This document shows, in pieces, positions 44,463-57,200 of a stretch of 64,000 bases of DNA. The notes beneath the pieces were generated by a model. The model ran no database searches, was not told the DNA's origin, and saw only the letters and a program-made list of their open reading frames with translations. The stretch's first letter is position 1; each line of letters begins with the position of its first letter. The DNA is from Phorcus lineatus (Eukaryota; Mollusca; Gastropoda; Trochida; Trochidae), in contig OV121089.1 in assembly GCA_921293015.1 (NCBI GenBank), positions 41,154,520 to 41,218,519 of the forward strand, given 5' to 3'. The position numbers and the translations under genes were made by a program.

Positions 44463-45787
44463 TATAATAATCAATAAAAACAATTATACAATAAAATCAT
44501 GTCATGTTCTTTTTTGTGCTAGCTGTGCTAGTACATACTGATAACCCGATTGAAATGGATCGTTAAAAAAAACTGAACATATTTTATCACTAGGCAACTT
44601 TTGGTTCATGCATCCATAGCCAGTACCCTTTTTGAAGATTACCGTATATTACAATGTATAAGGTGACCCAGTGTATAAGGTGACCCCCTTTCTCAGACTC
44701 CCCCCGCCCCCCTCTCAATGCTGTCAAAATCATATATAACGTATATAGGTAGGCTCCAGGCTGGCAGGTCGACATGGTTACGGTAAGTTGTTGTATAATT
44801 TGTGAGTTGTGATACGTCAGTGTTTTGTAATAAGCATTTGTTTTATGAAGGATTGTTGTAAATTTACCATGATAAAAAATACATGTACGTTTTAGCTTGT
44901 GTTGGCGTACTTGAAATGTAAAGAAACAAATTGATCTACGTGTGTCGGTTCGAGATTATTATTTCTTGGTATAAAAGACTCGCTTGATACACTGTAATAT
45001 ACAGTTTATCATTTCACTCACAGAATGGGTTTCATGATATTCTGAAATCTGAGAATTTTGCAATTACCTTTGTTCAGGTATATACTTGATTTTGTATAAA
45101 TATGTTTATATAAAATCACACATGAAATAGCTACAAACACTACCCTCAGGTGCATACAGATTTATAGATGTATATGTTTATACGATTTTTTTTATATATT
45201 TAAGTGTGTGTGCGTTTGTAAATAAATGTTTGAAATCATTGAATAGAATTATTTTTTTATTTAATTTGTGTAATAAAGTTTTGCATAAACTATAAGTGAT
45301 CTATGATATATTATCTAAGCGAATTCATTTACATATTAACACTTATGTAAGACCCTAATTAGGCAAGTTGATATGTGTACTGACCAACAGGTGTGATGAG
45401 TGTGCATTCAAGTGTGACAATTGGTGCTGAATAGTATACGTTACCATGGTTATTTCAGAAAGTATTTTGAATAAATGTTAATAAGAAATAACCCCTTAAA
45501 TTCTGATTCCGAATACATAGTGTTTTTCTTAAGATTGTGTTTCAATTTAAATCGAATCATCAAAACATTATCATTTAAACTTGACTCTGTCAACTTTGGC
45601 TAACAATCTTTCACAAAGACATATCAACACTTATTTTTTCTTTATTAATGCAAACGGCCTTTATATGACAATAGCATGTAAAGAATATGTAAAAGCTGTC
45701 AAAGATGTATTTGTATTGGTTTTGACAAAAGCTTACCTAACTTACAAAAACTTCATTTTTCTCAACTACATTCGCTACAAGGAGAGA
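44463..45787. other. Inside the outer structure, nothing recognised
   Basis: AT-rich. A small doubled phrase gtataaggtgaccc occurs near 44656-44687. No gene. Confidence 0.4.
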
Positions 45788-45965
45788 ATCCGGTAGGGTA
45801 TCCGTCTCCGGATCCTAGTATTCTTATTTACTTAGGATCCGGAAGAGAATCCGGTGGTGTCCGTCCGGATCTAGGATCCGGTGAGGGATCCGGCGACGGA
45901 TCCCAGTATACCATTGTTGCGAGGATCCGGAGGATCCGGCAAGGGATCCGGCTACCGGATTCAGG
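45788..45965 (+). repeat. GC-rich cluster of GGATCCGG repeats
   Basis: A GC-rich island in AT-rich sequence: eight GGATCC palindromes in under 200 bp, mostly as (a/g)ggatccgg, spaced irregularly. It reads like a short-unit tandem repeat (ggatccggnnaggg). Its role is unknown. Confidence 0.8.
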
Positions 45966-46167
45966 GTATATCCACGCTGTGAAAGAATTTTAAGTATTTC
46001 ATTGCATCGATAGAAAGCTTAAGTGATTGCATAAGTCCTCTTAAACCTTAAAATAGCCAATTTAAACCGTAAAAGCGTGCACTAGTGCCTTTAACCTTAG
46101 TACCATCCTTTAACATTGCACTAAGGCTTCCTTAGTGATTTAAGGTCAACTTAGTGTTTTGTGCAAC

Positions 46168-46975
46168 AGGGTCTTGGTCACTGTTTCTTTAAGTGACACA
46201 GAGTATGTTTCCAGAGTTAGTATATTGCTTCATTTATAACCAACATACAATTTGTCCTGCATGAATTTCAAATCATGTCGATATATTTGCATTTTCAAAC
46301 TTAAAAGCCAAAATTATTATCGAAAAAATGGCAAAACAATCGTTACGAGGTCTACGTTCAGTTTACTTGTATACTTCTTATTTGATATGATTAACACTGT
46401 CACAGCATATTTATCGTTGTGCCTGCTGTAAATGAGTTTCCGAAATTACGTTTAAGTCATTGACGCGCGTCACTGTCCAGTCAAAACAGAACTTTATTGA
46501 ATTAATGTCAAATAAAAATGAAGAATGCATTAGAAAATTTGCAATGTACATTTACCATGCTATGGAATTTCGAGAATCAGTAATCATAAAACATCTTGTA
46601 TGTCTTGATGTATACGCACGTGCATTATTTGTGTATTCTATGTGAATAGAAAATATGATACATATGATACATACAATCGCTGCGCCACTGACAAGATTAT
46701 TTTAAATTCTAGGCCTGGCTCAATGCGTTCAAATTGTCTATTGACGGTCTATGTGTCGTACATGTAAATTGTATATAGTTTGGAGTATTGCTGTGATTTA
46801 CCTTCAATGAGTTACATTGATGTGTTCTCCTTGTGCGTTCACAAATCAGTATCGTAGCGGTTTGGCTTATGCTTTATTTCAAACTGACGATGAATTGCCA
46901 ATTTGCAATCAAGATGTGTTTGAGTACAACGTAATGCCATACATCTTCTTATGAACGATACTCATAAGTTGTTAA
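46168..46975. other. Intergenic, nothing recognised
   Basis: AT-rich sequence without supported features. Confidence 0.4.
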
Positions 46976-47978
46976 AGGGCCATTGAGTATGTTAGTGTTT
47001 CTAATACCACATTTTTTCAAAAACGCCTAAAAATATATCAATTGGAAGATAATTGTTTCAGCTATAACATGATATGTGAGAAATAGTATATATACTACGA
47101 TAAGTCGGTGTAATTATATTTCACCCGTACGAGTAGCGCGCGCTACTGAATTATGATGTCATTACGCGGATTTTCCTTTCCTGTGTACTACGTAAGCTCG
47201 GGGTTTAGTCATAACAAATAAACAAATACAATTTCTTTTCTTAAAATATTATAAACACTTAAAATTCGTGAAAAGAAATAACCATAGTTTTTTTTACACA
47301 AAAAGGTGACCAAAACTTGCAAAACAAAAAAGGATGTTGTTGTTGTTAATTTAATACATACATATACATATAATACAGTACATATGCAAATTAAAAAGAT
47401 CCTTGTTCCGTCGAAGACTGAGAAATTATAATAGATTCAGTTGTCACAAGATTGGGTTTTGCTAATTATCTGGCCTTGCTCAATGGAAATCAAAAGTTTA
47501 TAAGAGTTACTTCGCCAACATCTTGACCATAATATATCTAATTGAAAACAACGTACAATGGGCGCGCTCAATATGAATAGTAAAGTAACCTGCCCATTTT
47601 AAAACGAATCAAACTCAAAGAAAAGCGAGTTTGCCTTTCAATAAATCATACATGTGTTTCTCCGTTTTGACTTTCCTTTTGTCGACCAACTCGTCTCCCT
47701 TCTGGTCTATCGTCCTATTAACTGTATCCTGCTTCTCTTTTCCGTCCCCACCTGGTTATCTTTGTTAAAAGGATGGGAACCAACTACGACCACAATGCTT
47801 TGCGCAATAAAATAATAAAGTCGATCTATTTATAGACACGGAAACACCATTACTAATTTGTTGTATTTCTCGGCTTATTTTGGGTCGAAACAATTGTCGA
47901 AAAAATATGTAAAGATCTTTCAAAGAGATGGATTTTAGACACTATTTTGTTATTTGTATCAACATACTCTGTGGCCCT
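46976..47978. mobile_element. 1.0-kb TTAA-flanked element
   Basis: The ends agggccattgagtatgtt and, inverted, agggccacagagtatgtt are flanked on both sides by TTAA (46972-46975 and 47979-47982). TTAA targets fit piggyBac or Kolobok elements. There is no transposase. The tips resemble the 289-bp MITE at 62995-63283. Confidence 0.75.
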
Positions 47979-47982
47979 TTAA

Positions 47983-48629
47983 TGTTCTCCATTGCGAGAG
48001 TTTAAAGCAAAGGTATATTGATCGTCTATATGTCAAAATGCTGGAGATCTTAAGTAATACGCACTAGTAGATTAATTTTGATTTTTGTTAATCATAATTA
48101 GACAGCTTTATTAAGAAAGAGGCTCTAAAAAATTAAATAGCAGGGGTATAGGTGTAGGATATGGTCCGAAAAAGTCTCCATTAGTTTGGCACGGGGGACT
48201 CGTCCAAGGCCGTTCATTCAAAAACCTTCTTTATTTGCTTTCAAGTAAAACATTATTGTGTTAATTTTACTTATTCGATGTACTTACCACAAAAAATTGG
48301 CAACCCTTGAATAGCTATTGGAGGTTGGACATTAGTTGAAAACTATTGGAGGATATCTTCACTTTCTTATGTCATTTGGAGACAATGCAGCGGCAAGACG
48401 GAACTAATGTTTACACAGCTTAGTTTTAATTGTTATTATCTGGATCACCAGTTCGATACTTTTACCTTGTTGATAGACGTAGAAATCGACACAAACACAT
48501 TTTACTTGGGTGATTATAGTTGGATACCAACAGAGCGAATCAAACGAAGGCAACTTGTACTGCATTTTAACGTTTATAAACGTTCCTAAGAGTTAACCTT
48601 CAAGGCTCATAGTTTTTACAACTATCTAA
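47983..48629. other. Intergenic, nothing recognised
   Basis: AT-rich. A phrase near 48320 (gacattagttgaaaactatt) is shared with 22675-22690. Confidence 0.4.
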
Positions 48630-48792
48630 GTGTAGTAAGAAGTAGAAGTACTAATAGTAGTAGAAGTAGTAGTAGTAACAGCAGCAGCAGTAGTAGTAGT
48701 AAAAAGCAGTAAGAGTAGTAACAGCAGCAGCATAAGAAGAAGCAGTAGTAGTAGTAGTAGTAGTAATAGTAGTTGAAGTAGTAGTAGTAGTA

Positions 48793-48829
<37 letters not shown>

Positions 48830-48980
48830 AAGAAGAAGAAGTAGTAGTATTACAAGTAATATTAACAGCAATATAAGTAATAGTAGTAGTAGAAGCAGTA
48901 GAAGTAATAACAGCAGCAGCAGCATTAGAATAAGTATTGGTAGTATTAGTATTAGCAGTAGTGGTAGAAGTAGTAGAAGC

Positions 48981-49013
<33 letters not shown>

Positions 49014-49014
49014 T

Positions 49015-49067
<53 letters not shown>

Positions 49068-49068
49068 T
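48630..49068 (+). repeat. (AGT)n microsatellite, interrupted
   Basis: About 440 bp of AGT triplets with AGC, AGA and AAT interruptions, ending in a pure run (49000-49068). The long Leu- or Tyr-only open frames on the other strand are produced by the repeat and are not genes. Confidence 0.95.
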
Positions 49069-49122
49069 AGCCATATATTTCAGATTGACAAGCTTTGATT
49101 GTAGTCGCATCTTTAACCATTT

Positions 49123-49457
49123 TAGCACAGTGGTGTAGTGGGTAGCGTGCTGGCCTCTCATGTCAAAAACTCGGGTTTCAATCCCGGTGGAGACACCAAA
49201 AATTTGAGAGCTGGGTCCAATACTGTGTTGTGTCCTTAGCCAAGGCTCTTTATTCACATTGCACTCATTCGTGCCCAGCTGTTATAATGGGTACCTGAAT
49301 ATAGAGATGTACGGACCTATACGATCGCGCTTAGCGCTAAGGAGCTGCTTTGAAAGTACCCTTCCCTCAGGGTAATCATGTAGGTAGCGCTTTTAGCATG
49401 TCTTAGGACATGGAGAGACGCCATATAAATATCCACATTATCATTATTATTATTATT
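49123..49457 (+). mobile_element. tRNA-derived SINE, type 1
   Basis: A Pol III A-box-like (gtgtagtgggtagcgtgctgg) and B-box-like (ggtttcaatccc) pair sits near the 5' end, followed by a body (ttgtgtccttagccaaggct, gctgttataatgggtacctg) and an (ATT)n tail after gacgccatataaat, a tail style shared with L2/CR1 LINEs. It lies next to the (AGT)n tract. It is transcribed by Pol III if intact, and copied by a partner LINE. Confidence 0.8.
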
Positions 49458-51145
49458 TTTTATTAAACGAAGGGATGACTTTGTAGAACTTTATCAGAAC
49501 ACTTCATGCAGGAAGACTTCGCCTCTCAACGCTGTTATTTAACGAATAGGGCCAAATCGTCGACTCGATCAGAAACGTGGCATAAATGAGCTTCCGTACA
49601 TTCATGTATTTTTAACATAATCTTTTCGTTCATTTAGCCTTCTGTCTTTGTATCAATTTTTTTATTATTCATATTTTGATGAGTGTTTTACTATATCAAC
49701 AAAGCCATCTATATCTAATGGCGGAATATCACGTGTGGAAATCTTACACTGAACAACCTCAACAAACAAACCATTGAGCATACCGTATCCTTATAGCAGC
49801 TACAGAATACGGAAAAAGTTTACTCCTTCCGATGCCATACAAAAGCTTTTGAGAAATCGATTTAAATTATTTAAAATGACATGATTTGACTATCATGACT
49901 TAAAAGTACATGACGATCTGTCACATATATAAAAATATGTCTTTATTGTATCTAATGCAAATTCAAGTTGCATTATTTACTGTATTGTTTTTATTTCACC
50001 ATAAGAAACTCAGTAATTTTAACCTTTTTTAGTATATTAATTCATTTACACATATTTCAATGTGTCATTCTTATCACCTGAGCGGCACAAATCGCTGGAG
50101 AGAAAAATAAATGAGATTCCTCTTTAAGACACTATATATATTATGTATATATACTATTATCATACACTATAAACATGTTTAATAATAACGTCACGGTTAT
50201 TAAACTTATATATATTCTCGAGACATAAAACCTTCTGAGGAAACGCTAGGGTACCCAGGTATGAGAAATATTCTTTTGACCAGGCTAATGACGTCTTTTA
50301 ATTTTTCGACATACAAACCAGACCGATTGACCATGTTATCGTTACACAAATCTTTATTGCGTACTCATATGCCGCTAGGGAGTATTATATGGGAATTCTA
50401 AATGTACTCAACCTTATCCATTGTGGTGTAAATAGACAATATTACCAGTGAGCCCTCGTGCTGCAAAAATTAAATAACGAGCAAGGGTGACATATTGATG
50501 GCGGAGGACTAAATCCGATATTAACAACATAAAAAAACATACTCAATAATACTCAATAATGCCAGGCATATTTATTTATCTAGACGAAAAAAAATGTCTA
50601 CAGTTTCAGAGCCACGAATGATTAAAAATATCCAACGTTAACGAAGGCAGATATCAATCTCAAGGAAGGGTTAAAATGAGAACTAGATTATACGAAAAGA
50701 AAGTACTAGTAACTGAGTCTCTTACTTATATTGCTGATATAAATGAAAAAGGTTTAAATTTGGTTGACATGATATTCCAGTAATGAGGGTATGAATATGT
50801 ACAAAAGTATATAGGTTACTATTCAACTAAAACGATAACCATTATTTAAATTTACAATTACGGCATACCGTAGAGTCATGACCAGTGATTAACCCTCGTC
50901 TTACGAGGTCTTTGAATTAAAAGTAAATGCTAAACTAAATCCTACGGACTTACGTATCATTGTCACGACTGAAGACCTGAAGACCTCTAGATCATTTGCA
51001 CAATGATCCTAATCTGACATTGGTCAGTATTTAAAATCTTTTTTAAGGTAAAAAAATCAGGAGAACAACTAAAAATCCTGTTAAAAAACTTATCTTCTTT
51101 TCCTCTATTGCCGTTTCGCTTTTTACCATAATATATCCAAATATT
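49458..51145. other. Intergenic, nothing recognised
   Basis: AT-rich; short tandem phrases (actcaataat) only. Confidence 0.4.
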
Positions 51146-51453
51146 AGGTGAGGTGAGGTGAGGTGCGGTGAGGTGATTTGGGCTTTCAAAGCCGCTTTCA
51201 AGAGTATTTCACTTATATCACGGCTGCACGGAGAAAGCCCGCAACACCATAATGGATATGAATTTCGGTGAAACCTGCGAGCATCGGCTGGAACTAGCGA
51301 ATCGTTAATGATGGTACTGCGCTGAAATTCGGTGTAGCATTCTACCATAACCTTATTGCGTCTAAAATACTTCTCACCTGCAGACAAAATTGCCGAGCCC
51401 TAGGTTTCTCTTGGTCACAAGCTGAGGTACTAACCACTGCGCTATAACGGCCC
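51146..51453 (-). mobile_element. tRNA-derived SINE, type 2, copy A
   Basis: On the minus strand it begins gggccgttatagcgcagtgg and ends in ctcacctcacctcac. It matches 53103-53403 in head, middle (gtgcaatgctac / gtagcattctacc region, gatgtttgc / gatgctcgc) and tail (aagtgaaatactcttgaaa). Sequence close to an aatatt duplication flanks it. Confidence 0.8.
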
Positions 51454-53093
51454 ATAATATTGGGTAGGCCTATAGTAATTTGTTCTCTGGTACATATTTT
51501 GTAAAACTTTTCAGAAGACTACGCAAATAAATTTTATGTTGAAGAAAAAGTTTTTTCATGAACAAGACATTTGTTTTGAAATTCAGTGTTGATGCTTTAA
51601 GCCCAGTTTTGTCGATGTGGTTACAAATCAAACACCGTTCATCAAGGCAGGCACCGTTTAACACTTAAAAAATAGTAAAAATTGAATTGGCAAAAAGAAG
51701 TGTCAGTCGCACTATGGAATATTGGATACGTCAAAATGCAATTTATGATATTTATAACCTATACAACCTCTGCCTTTATACGAATGTTTCTTGATCTGGA
51801 AATGAAGAACGCTGCTCGGATGCAATCAAAGTTAGTTGAGCAATCAGCGACGCCGTTTCTAGATTTATCATGCAAATCGCCTGAGTTATTTCCGTAAGCT
51901 ATTCATAAGCTAAATTTTATTCGAATATGCACCTTGAACTTGTAGTCTTCTTTACAACCAATATGTTATTCATGCATTCGGTGTTGTCATTGGCTGTAAT
52001 AATGCCAGATAGTTCAAGATGCAATATTGCGGCGGTAGGTGAAACTGTCGTAAGCCTGAGAAACATTCGTATTAAGACAGAGGATGTATAGGAATTCATA
52101 ACCCTGCTACCTCTTTAGAGAGAATGCTTAAAGAGGGGAGTGTTGCTCTCTGATTGTTAACTTCTGGTGATTAGAGTGATATGTTTACTGAAGAATAATT
52201 TGCACAAATAAATATCCTGTAGCATCTAAAAAAGGCGCTGTCAGTAGCTAACAAGAATCATATACAGTCGGATTAATTCAAAGATCGTCCACTGGTGTTA
52301 GAGGCGTAGACGTAAACCCTTTCCACTGACAGAAGATATCCCAAAACTGCCATTATTGAGAATCTTAAGGGTAGTTATCATATCATGTTTCTTACATTAT
52401 GCACCCTGTTTATCATAAAATCGTTCTCGAAACCTGACATAAAGCTCACCATATGCAATTATACTTCGCCAATAAGGTGCAATTGTTACTTAAAGAGGAC
52501 TGAATAGTATAGTTTTCACGTACACAATTAATAATGAATAACACTTCACGACCAGTTGCGTTTTCTTCAAAGTACTTGAAAATACACAAACGAAGCACTA
52601 AAAATTGTAAGCGATATTGTGAGTCATTGTAAAACTTAACACACGTTTATGTTTATTAGACCTGAACTAATCCCAAAGCAAACAACTCCCAATTTTTCGT
52701 TGTTTGTTGCATCTTCTGAGTAAGCTTGTCTTCTATATTATCTAACGAATCGAGTGTTATATAAATTACACACACATTCAAAGACCCTTCACATGTCATA
52801 GCCGTGATCCTTGACTTGTTGTTTTGTTGATTTTTAAAAATAGTGTTGACACATATATGATGAGGTTATCTGTGTAACAGCATGCATCTGGAATGATCTG
52901 ACACACGTTAAAGAGACACTCTGTTATTTGATGGTATCATTTGTCATTCAAACGTTTCAAAACACTAACTATAATCATCATTCATTCAAAACACTTCTCA
53001 AAGTTCCACATAAATCCTGACAATCAATATTGGTTCTCGATGAAACCCAAATAACATCGTTATGTAGGTGCCAAAAGGATAAACACTGATACC
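51454..53093. other. Intergenic between two SINE copies
   Basis: AT-rich, no supported gene. Open frames 51682-51897 and 51917-52099 lack domains. Confidence 0.4.
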
Positions 53094-53102
53094 ATTTACA
53101 CG

Positions 53103-53403
53103 GGGGACGGGATAGCGCAGTGGTTAGCGCGTTCGGCTTCGCCGGACCAAGAGGTCCGAATCCCTCAAGTGGCTCGGCAACTTTGTCTGCAGTAGAGAAC
53201 GGTTGTACACGCAGTCAGGTTTGGGTGCAATGCTACTCTGAATTTCAGCGCAGTATCACCCAATGTTCACTAGCTCCTGTCGATGTTTGCATAGCCACAC
53301 TGGTGTTTCGGGCTTTCCCCCTGCAATATAACTAGCAACCGCGATATAAGTGAAATACTCTTGAAAACGGCGTTAGACACCAACTCACCTCACCTCACTC
53401 ACT
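53103..53403 (+). mobile_element. tRNA-derived SINE, type 2, copy B
   Basis: A box (tagcgcagtggttagcgc, about 53113-53130) and B box (ggtccgaatccc, 53153-53164) are well preserved and tRNA-like. The tail is ctcacctcacctcactcac. The 9-bp direct repeat atttacacg flanks it (53094-53102 and 53404-53412), so both ends are defined. The 3' tail is a (CACCT)n type rather than poly(A). Confidence 0.9.
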
Positions 53404-53412
53404 ATTTACACG

Positions 53413-56400
53413 AATGCAAGTAATATAACCGATGTAAACGAAATTTTGGAAACCTGTGTATAACAAGTGGAATTACAATTTGAGTTGACATGGTTTGAAA
53501 TCTTATATTATCAGGTTGCGTGTAAATGAAGGCTTCAGCACACACTTAAGGATTTAATTCGTTTTTTTACTGAATCTTATTCTATTTTTTATAAGTTTGG
53601 GCTGATCATAAACTGAAGTGTTTTGGCACGCATCGACGCTAAATGAAATACAATTAAAATCACCTCTCTTTAAGATGTAAAATATTAGTTGGTGTGAATT
53701 TCGTCAAATGTATGTATCTACATATTTTTTAATTACTAAACTAAAGCATTAGCGTACCAAGACGATTGGCATACTCTATAAATTACAATATTTTATTATT
53801 TTTATCTAAAAGTGCATGTTTTGATAGTTTCGAAAAAAGAATGCTTTTACAAAATGTCATCAATCAAAACCGTTGAAATAATTTGTGTGTGGCAGCTGAT
53901 GAATTCAAAGCAGCGATGATAGTACAAGTATGATGTGATGTTTTTCTGAAATCTTTCAGTTTTTAAATGTTTAAAATAGGTACGATGCGCCAATTGGTTC
54001 TTAATGTAGAATACTCTTAGCGTCCTAACCCTGAAATTTACTTCAAGGCCATTAAACTTTCCTTGTGTTTACAGGGACTTACTTTCTCGACATAATTTTT
54101 TGGTATATAGCTACGAAGCATACAAATTTTCAAGATCGCAAAATTCTATTAGTGTCAAGAACCTTATCTGAACGAATTCCAACTAATTTTTTTAATTGTT
54201 CGTCAAAACCACTTTCTGAAGTCATTTGAAGACGTACAGATAAACTATGAATATCAAAGCTATGTGCGATGACTGGCATAAAAATATCACGAGGTCCTTG
54301 AACTTGATGTTTAGACATATTTCTACCTCGTCACTAACCAAGTGTTACACATTTCTCAGTGTGGGGCATTGACGTGATAATTAATCAAACTTGTCAGTGC
54401 AAAAAGCATTATCCATTCTTTGATACACCATATTTATCGCTACTGGGCTGTGTTATACACTAGACAGCGTGTCAACGTGACGAATGACGACCATTCGAGA
54501 CTTGAATGTATGCTGTAACATTCTTTATACAGTGACAAGTAAAATTTGTAGGGTCTATACATTTTATAGGCAAACGTTCCCCCAGTGGGTCAGACAAGTC
54601 GAACACAATTTGGCGATTCTTATCTGACATGAGGTTGTCGGCTCAATCACAGCACGAATCAGTGGATCTTCTTGCACATGGAAGCTTCTGTATTCTACGT
54701 GTCCTGTGTTCTGTAACTCAACACTGATCCCTCTTTTCAGGTGATAGGTATCTACATAGCTTCATGTCACACGCTTGCCAGGTAGTCTTTAGTAATGCCT
54801 TAAGCATATTATAATGAATATGAAAGCAACAAACTTGACAGTTCTAAATACAACACAGGCATGCCACAAGGCCCACAATATGTAAAGCGAAGGCGCGATG
54901 CGAAATGGTTCTATTCCACATCGCATTTTCGCTTTTCCGCAAATGGCATCAATCGGCCACCATACATTTGTGTACTTTCACATTTCCGATCTGAGAGGAA
55001 CAAAAGAGCAACGTACAAGTGGAAACGCAAAAACAGCCAGAAACCTTCCATCTTTAAAATTCTGACCTTGAATACATCTCCAACTGAAAGAGCTGACTTC
55101 TTAAGAGGCAAGATGGCTGTTTTATTTTTCAGATATATTCTTCTTCGCCCTATGACTGTTGAGGAAATATTTTTTAGATAAATGTATATAGATAGATACA
55201 TAAATATTTCAGCACCCTTCAATTAAAATGAAGGGTTGATTCGTTGATAAAAATATATTGTAAATCTTATAAACTCGTGTTGATATATTTGATACCAGAA
55301 GACACTTGGGTGAGATTCTCTATTTATCACTTTGTGTCTGTTTTGTTGATAGAGATACATGGATGAGGTTATAGTTTATTCACTGCATTGAAATGTGACC
55401 TTACTGTTAACTGTAAAATAAAACATTGCTTGTCGTCAATCGTATAATATCATGACGGAATTGTTACTCGACCGACACGATGGCATGAGCAGTTGTCAGA
55501 TGAGTAAAGTGTTGTGTTGTGAATCTTATGAAAGGTCTTAAATATGATATGAACTTACAAAAGTGCATAAAATAATCTTTCATGGAGTTCTTAACACTGA
55601 GTACGCTCGAAGCGTAAAATGAATAAAAGGTAAAATATTTGAAAAGAATATACAAGTTTCTAAAATTACATTAGACGGACATTCGCTTCATATTAGAGGA
55701 TAATAAAATATGTGTTTTCACATTCAATAAAGATTTTCTAATGTCAAGTTTCCATGAGATATGTTTATACACCTGGTGTATTCACTACTTTTTTAACCCG
55801 AAACTATAGCTTTGGGGAGATAATGTTGGCATTCACACATTCTTTCTATAGTCATTGGGCCCAAGATTTCCAGAGGCTTCAATGTCTTTTTATAATCCCT
55901 ATGAACATATTGAATGAGAGGCATCTCTCTGAAAACGTCCTCTTCCCTGACCAGAGTAGGTATGCGAGTAATCTATGTCTGTACCACCAAGAGGTCTATG
56001 AAAGCTAGTGACATTTAAAAGCCAATCTCCCTCCAGTGCTCTTCACGCACAAGGTACACCTGCATTTTCAATTCTTCATCGACATGTGTTAGTCAAGTTA
56101 TGCTCCGTCTGAACTTCACTTTGCAAACGTTTTTCAAATGCAATTCAGAAGAGAAGAAATACATGTAGTTACATGTACGTTCTATCAGGATGGAGATAAT
56201 TTACTAAACATCACAGACAAGGTCTTTTTATCGCTGCTTAAACCGAGATTGAATACCATAACTTATCCCCGAGGTAACCAAATGACTGTTAGTTTGAGGA
56301 AGGTTTGTTGTTATGTATTTGATACTTACCAAAACGGATTGACATATGTAACCTATCAATGCATGTTGCAGTATGCAGCATGTGCCGCCTACTCGAGCGT

Positions 56401-56879
56401 CTGGATACTGCTAGTCGGAAGAGCGCTTTGGTTATCTCTGTAAATCTGTTAAGTCACATATAAGTAGATCATGTCATTGACGAATAACATGTAGGTATGT
56501 AGGTATTAAGTATATTGCTGACTTGACACAATTACAAACACCCTGCAAATAAAGATACTCACCCAAAAGAACAACCGTATACAGAACATCATGAAATGTG
56601 ATAGTCTCCAATACTCAAAACACAATTTTGTTTTAATTGTCATGTCATTTGAGAAAAATAGTATTTTGAATGCTCGAGTTTGTTCTTTAAAGAAGAAGGC
56701 TAATGCATATTAATTAATAATGATAGGTTATTATACCTTAGTATATCATTTTATATTATATATAGAGATTAACTGACCATAAAAATCAAGATCATAATGT
56801 TATATGGGATGTCTTTAGTTGACAGCTGTATAAGCCTCAGATGACTCTAGCAGTAAAAAAAACTAATTTCAGACTGGTT
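53413..56879. other. Intergenic, no gene supported
   Basis: AT-rich. Open frames of about 100 codons (54861-55181, 54911-55222 and 56138-56443) have no recognised domains, signal peptides or splice partners. Near 54895-54935 a short imperfect palindrome occurs (gatgcgaaatgg / ccacatcgcattttcgc). Confidence 0.4.
55267..55327 (+). repeat. Second copy of the 43.3-kb hairpin arm
   Basis: cgtgttgatatatttgata, then ccagaagacacttgggtgag and attctctattt match 43367-43424. Only one arm is present here. Confidence 0.75.
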
Positions 56880-57200
56880 TCACGCATAAAGTGGGACGCG
56901 GATTGCAAATGAAGATTTGTGTTACAGACCTGACAAAATATAACATGATTCTTTCCACACACACACACACACTAAAGCGTTCAAAATAATAATGATAATA
57001 CTTTACCAAATTGTCAAAAAGAAATATTTCATAAAAACCAACATGCATTATGTGGACGCGAATTGCAAATGAAGGTTTTTGTTTCAAACCTGACCAAACA
57101 TAACATGATTATTTCCACCCACACTTCAAAACTTCTATTACAAAACCCCACATAATAACCTACAAAGAAACATTCATTTTTAAAGAATAGATATTTTTTA
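56880..57200 (+). repeat. 160-bp tandem duplication
   Basis: gacgcggattgcaaatgaag (56895) and gacgcgaattgcaaatgaag (57055) are 160 bp apart. Both continue ctgac(a/c)aaa(a/c)ataacatgatt and a (CA)-rich stretch. The copies are diverged. Confidence 0.75.

Larger units (their letters stand above)
39829..46167. mobile_element. Outer inverted-repeat structure with nested insertions (6.3 kb)
   Basis: The left end reads gttgcacaaaacaact then ctaaggttaaacgcactagt; the right end, inverted, reads gttgcacaaaacac and later ctaaggttaaaggcactagt. Parts of MITE family 1 lie inside each end (39852-40400 and 45990-46105), as if one such element had been split by later insertions. It is non-coding throughout. 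Confidence 0.55.

Noticed and set aside
48626..49257. Poly-Leu and poly-Tyr open frames
   Set aside because: Produced by the (AGT)n microsatellite.
53113..53165. A functional tRNA gene
   Set aside because: A and B boxes are present, but the cloverleaf is not complete and the sequence continues into a SINE body with tail and target duplications.
54861..55222. Overlapping frames of about 105 codons on both strands as a gene
   Set aside because: No recognisable domain, compositional bias only, and no splice partners.
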